Of a DNA stretch of 36,186 nucleotides, positions 33,369 through 36,186 are shown piece after piece; within the stretch, counting starts at the first letter, position 1, and the number at the start of each line of letters is the position of its first letter. The stretch lies in assembly GCF_029439455.1 (NCBI RefSeq), contig NZ_JAQFVG010000338.1:1-36186 (forward strand), read 5' to 3'. The notes under the pieces are model-generated. The model did not search any database, was not told the origin of the DNA, and worked only from the letters and a program-made list of their open reading frames with translations. The position numbers and the translations under genes were made by a program. This stretch comes from Caballeronia sp. BR00000012568055 (lineage in GTDB: Bacteria > Pseudomonadota > Gammaproteobacteria > Burkholderiales > Burkholderiaceae).

Positions 33369-33662
33369 ATGAAAACCACGATGGGCGCACTGGCAACTCG
33401 CACGGCAGGCTTTTTATTGGGCACCACGCTGGCCGTCGTCGCGAGCGCGCAGCAGCAACAGAAGCCGAACAAACTCGATTACGACAGTACGCCTGCGTAT
33501 CAGGAACACGCGACGACATCGCCTGCGGCCGCAGCGGCCAGCGCAAGCGATGCACTGAAGACGCGGCCCGGCAAGCAATCGGCGGGGAAGGAAAAGGCGC
33601 CGAGCCGTGCGAACGGACTCGGCATGGATGCGGGCGCAGCGAGTATGGGAAAGAAGGAATAA
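33369..33662 (+). CDS. small exported protein of unknown function
   Basis: 97 residues from ATG 33369, which has GGGAGGA at six bases. The signal peptide ends near VASAQ. The mature part is hydrophilic, rich in Ala, Lys, Ser and Gln, with no Cys and no known domain; it is probably disordered in the periplasm. It is divergent from OmpW. Confidence 0.72.
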   Translation: MKTTMGALATRTAGFLLGTTLAVVASAQQQQKPNKLDYDSTPAYQEHATTSPAAAAASASDALKTRPGKQSAGKEKAPSRANGLGMDAGAASMGKKE

Positions 33663-33675
33663 GGCTTCTTTCCCG
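33647..33675. terminator. hairpin over the stop codon of the small exported gene
   Basis: Perfect 10-base arms GGGAAAGAAG (33647-33656) and CTTCTTTCCC (33666-33675) enclose the stop codon region between two convergent genes. There is no clear T-run, so this is a candidate terminator only. Confidence 0.5.
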
Positions 33676-33686
33676 ATAGATTTACA

Positions 33687-34151
33687 TCAATCGTTCGATT
33701 TATCGGGCCACGGCCACGTCGAGTAGCGCGACTTCTCTTCGACGGGTGCCGTGGCCTCTTTCAATTCGGGCAGGGCTTCAGCGAACCACGCGACGTCCTT
33801 GCGGCGCTCTTCGACATACGCAGTCCAGCCCTTCGCGTTTTCATCGAAAAGGTCGTGTTTTACGGTGTTGGCGAGCATGTCTCGATTGAGCGTTTCATCG
33901 AGCAAGGCTTTCGGCCACACGAAAAATGCGCCTGATGCGCGGCGGATGAAATCGCGCGGGGTCATGTTTGCATCGACGAAAGCGAGCAGCGTGAAACTTG
34001 CCAGCGCGTCGTTGCCGCGCACCGCAGCGCCGATGCTCTCGTATTCGTCAGCGCATTGGCTCAGGCAAAACACCGTCTCCAGTACGTCGCCTAAGTGCAG
34101 CAGCAGCGCGCGTCGTTCGTAGGGATCTTGCACGGCCTGTTGTTTCGTCAT
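33687..34151 (-). CDS. conserved-looking cytoplasmic protein of unknown function
   Basis: 154 residues from ATG 34151, chosen because GGAAGA stands seven bases before it; the frame is open to 34274, where it would overlap the next gene. The protein is mostly helical, with YERRALLLHLGDVLETVFCL at the start and a Trp/Pro-rich charged end. No signal peptide or membrane segment is seen, and I do not recognise the family. Confidence 0.75.
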   Translation of the reverse strand: MTKQQAVQDPYERRALLLHLGDVLETVFCLSQCADEYESIGAAVRGNDALASFTLLAFVDANMTPRDFIRRASGAFFVWPKALLDETLNRDMLANTVKHDLFDENAKGWTAYVEERRKDVAWFAEALPELKEATAPVEEKSRYSTWPWPDKSND

Positions 34152-34218
34152 TCGTCGTCTTCCGTATTTACGATGATGGAGTCCCTCGATTTTAACGAAC
34201 CTCGCGTGACGTGCGCAT

Positions 34219-35187
34219 TCACGCGCTAAAACGCGCTCTGAAACTCGCACGATAGTCATTCGGCGATACCCCAAGCCGCCGCGTGAACACGAGCCTCATG
34301 CGATCCGCTGTGCCGAACCCATATTCGTACGCGATGGTTTTAAGCGGTGTATCGCTGCTCTCCAGCGCATTGCGCGCGGCGTCCACTCGCGCGCGTTCGA
34401 CGAATTCATGCGGCGTCATATTCGCAAGCTGAACGAAGCTGCGCGCGAAACTGCGCTCGCTCATGCCCGCCACGCGCGCGAGTTCTTCCACCGACAAACG
34501 CGCGCCGATGTGCTCCATCACATACGCCTGAACCTTGGCGACGGGCGAAGTTTCATCGGCAGGAGCGCTTAAATATGGGCTGAATTGCGATTGCCCGCCG
34601 CGTCGCTGTGCGAACACCACGAGCCGCTTGGCAACTGCAAGCGCGACCTTCGAACCATGATCTTCGGCGACCAAAGCAAGCGCGACATCGATGCCCGCCG
34701 TCACGCCCGCCGATGTCACGAGATTGCCATCGCGCATATAGATGCGATCCAGTTCGACGCGCGCCTTCGGGAATTGCGTGGCGAGTTGCGGCGCGTTCTG
34801 CCAATGCGTCGTCACATCGCGGTCATCGAGCAAGCCCGCGTGGCCGAGTGCGAATGCGCCGGTGCAGATGGAGCCGTAGCGATCGCTTTTTGAAGCGACC
34901 TCAACGAGCCAGCGTGAGAGGTCTTTGATCGGTGCATCGGAAGGCAAGGCGGGGCCGCCTGCGACCAGGGCAATGTCATATCTCGACGTTGCTTCTCGCC
35001 ACGATAAATCCGCCAGCAAACGCGTTCCGTTCGATGCGCGCACCGCGCGTTCCTCCGGTCCGACGAGCACGAATTCATAGCCCTCGCCTTCGGGCACGAA
35101 GCCGTTGGCTTCCGCGAAAACATCGACCGGACCGGCTACATCGAGCGCCTGCACACCGGGAAATACGGCAATCGCGACTGTACGCAT
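34219..35187 (-). CDS. GlxA-type transcriptional regulator (DJ-1/PfpI + AraC HTH)
   Basis: 322 residues from ATG 35187 (MRTVAIAVFPG). The first 190 residues form a DJ-1/PfpI-like domain with the nucleophile-elbow Cys C108 (GSICTGAFALG). The last 100 form a double AraC HTH (LSVEELARVAGMSERSFARS and TPLKTIAYEYGFGTADRMRL). Regulators of this build control amino-acid or amine catabolism in relatives, for example arginine and carnitine use. The divergent HD-domain gene is a natural target here; this is inferred from position. Confidence 0.93.
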   Translation of the reverse strand: MRTVAIAVFPGVQALDVAGPVDVFAEANGFVPEGEGYEFVLVGPEERAVRASNGTRLLADLSWREATSRYDIALVAGGPALPSDAPIKDLSRWLVEVASKSDRYGSICTGAFALGHAGLLDDRDVTTHWQNAPQLATQFPKARVELDRIYMRDGNLVTSAGVTAGIDVALALVAEDHGSKVALAVAKRLVVFAQRRGGQSQFSPYLSAPADETSPVAKVQAYVMEHIGARLSVEELARVAGMSERSFARSFVQLANMTPHEFVERARVDAARNALESSDTPLKTIAYEYGFGTADRMRLVFTRRLGVSPNDYRASFRARFSA

Positions 35188-35339
35188 GGACGTGTAAGTA
35201 GATGGCAGAAGACAGCGTGCGAGTGGCAGAGTTCGACGTCTCGTTTCGATTGTCGCGTCGCTGCGTTTTGCCGACACTTGATGTCAACAAATGCCGATCG
35301 CGTGAGCGATTTTATCAACGCATTCAAGGAGCGACTCAA

Positions 35340-36017
35340 ATGAGCGAGATCATCGCAGGCATTACGATTCCCGACAGTCAGATGGCGCGCGCCGCCACGC
35401 AGCTCGTGCGCGATACCGAGCCTGATTTGCTGTACAACCATTCACGCCGCGTGTTTCTGTTCGGGGCACTTGCGGGCGAGCGCAAGCAATTGAAGTACGA
35501 CGCCGAATTGCTTTATATCGGCGCGATGTTCCACGATATGGGTTTGATCGAACGCTACAGCAGCGCGCACGATCGCTTCGAAGTGGATGGCGCGAATGCG
35601 GCGCGTGATTTTCTGCGCGGCTATGGGATTGGTGAGAACGAGATCGAACAGGTGTGGGATTCGATTGCGCTGCATACGACGCCGGGTATTCCGCAGCATA
35701 AGAAGCCGGTCGTGGCGCTCGTGACCGCAGGCGTTGAGATGGACGTGTTGGGGCTTGCTTTTGACGAGTTCACGGCGGATCAGCGTCATCGTGTGGTGAC
35801 GGCGCATCCGCGTGAAGTCAATTTCAAGGAAGGTATTATCGATGCGTTTGCTCAAGGTACGATTCGTAAGCCTTTGACTACGTTTCGCAACGTTAAGGCT
35901 GATGTGCTTGCGCTCAAAGATCCCGCGTATAAGCGGTTGAATTTTTGTAGCATTATTTTGGGGAATGCCTGGAATGATTCGGGGCATGGGCATGGGCATG
36001 ATCATTCGCGGTGTTAA
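35340..36017 (+). CDS. HD-domain protein, cyanamide-hydratase-like
   Basis: 225 residues from ATG 35340, with AAGGAG about ten bases upstream; the frame is open to 35202. Metal ligands of the HD fold are H34 (YNHSRRVF), H65 and D66 (MFHDMG), with H112 and D135 likely also involved. FEVDGANAARDFL, IALHTTPGIP and VKADVLALKDP match a family related to fungal cyanamide hydratase (cyanamide to urea), but the substrate is untested. The tail GHGHGHDHSRC is unusually rich in His and could bind metal. The GlxA-type regulator is divergent from it. Confidence 0.9.
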   Translation: MSEIIAGITIPDSQMARAATQLVRDTEPDLLYNHSRRVFLFGALAGERKQLKYDAELLYIGAMFHDMGLIERYSSAHDRFEVDGANAARDFLRGYGIGENEIEQVWDSIALHTTPGIPQHKKPVVALVTAGVEMDVLGLAFDEFTADQRHRVVTAHPREVNFKEGIIDAFAQGTIRKPLTTFRNVKADVLALKDPAYKRLNFCSIILGNAWNDSGHGHGHDHSRC

Positions 36018-36093
36018 CGGTTTGGTTTTTTGGTTTTGCTGCTTGCGGTTGTTGTGCTGTTTAGGCAGTAGCCGCCTCCCCGGCGGGGGGATA

Positions 36094-36119
36094 ACTTTCT
36101 TTGCTGCTGCAAAGAAAGT
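36094..36119. repeat. palindromic intergenic repeat
   Basis: Arms ACTTTCTTTGC and GCAAAGAAAGT around TGCT, followed by CACCAAAGAAAGCAGC, resemble a short palindromic element I know from many intergenic sites in Burkholderia-type genomes. The first 11 bases of this downstream stretch partly repeat the right arm. The region from 36018 to the window end has no gene. The repeat may also act as a terminator for the HD-domain gene. Confidence 0.6.
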
Positions 36120-36186
36120 CACCAAAGAAAGCAGCTTTTTCAACCAGACACTGCACGTTGAAAGGGCAAGTGGATTAATCGTCTCC

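Overview
The window looks like a chromosomal segment of a Burkholderiaceae bacterium of the Paraburkholderia/Caballeronia type. This is inferred from the gene families, the GC-rich codon use of most genes, and the palindromic intergenic repeat at the right end; no marker gene is present to fix the species. No tRNA, rRNA, insertion sequence, prophage or CRISPR array was seen.

Region 1 (1-11,950, all on the minus strand) is the most interesting part. It is a complete-looking export system for double-glycine peptides. Three paralogous precursor genes (11583-10607) encode 92-98 residue peptides whose nearly identical leaders end in MSAVRGG. Downstream come a NodT/TolC-like outer-membrane lipoprotein, a possible small gene, a double-FHA membrane protein, an HlyD-type adaptor, a cytoplasmic parvulin-type prolyl isomerase, and a 1019-residue ABC exporter with two cyclic-nucleotide-binding-like domains and an intact C39 leader peptidase. 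Last is a sigma-54 activator (cut by the window edge) whose start codon overlaps the exporter stop. A good -24/-12 promoter precedes the first precursor gene, and a perfect 9+3+9 palindrome lies about 170 bases upstream of the predicted transcript start. Together these suggest a self-contained, sigma-54-controlled circuit that makes, cleaves and exports a family of cysteine-free, Asn/Gln/Ser/Thr-rich peptides of unknown function.

Region 2 (11,950-16,950) holds a tandem pair of small exported DUF4399 proteins, a secreted caspase-like protease fused to a formylglycine-generating-enzyme-like domain, and a DUF3857/transglutaminase-like protein. The left third of the window is visibly poorer in G+C than the rest, and the change falls around 13-14 kb.

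Region 3 (17,000-21,240) is an HPP-CBS membrane protein, a MarR regulator and a ClC-CBS chloride channel/exchanger in one apparent operon. An inverted repeat covers its -10 box. A membrane protein of unknown function follows.

Region 4 (21,240-36,186) is ordinary accessory metabolism and envelope genes: a second MarR-like regulator, a Tat-exported aldo/keto reductase, DUF1810 and DUF2945 proteins, a PRC-barrel protein, a chemoreceptor, a class V aminotransferase, a sirtuin, a zinc alcohol dehydrogenase, a GFA-family protein, a PQQ-propeller-like lipoprotein, an Ala-rich exported protein, an OmpW-like porin, two small hypothetical proteins, a GlxA-type AraC regulator and a cyanamide-hydratase-like HD protein.
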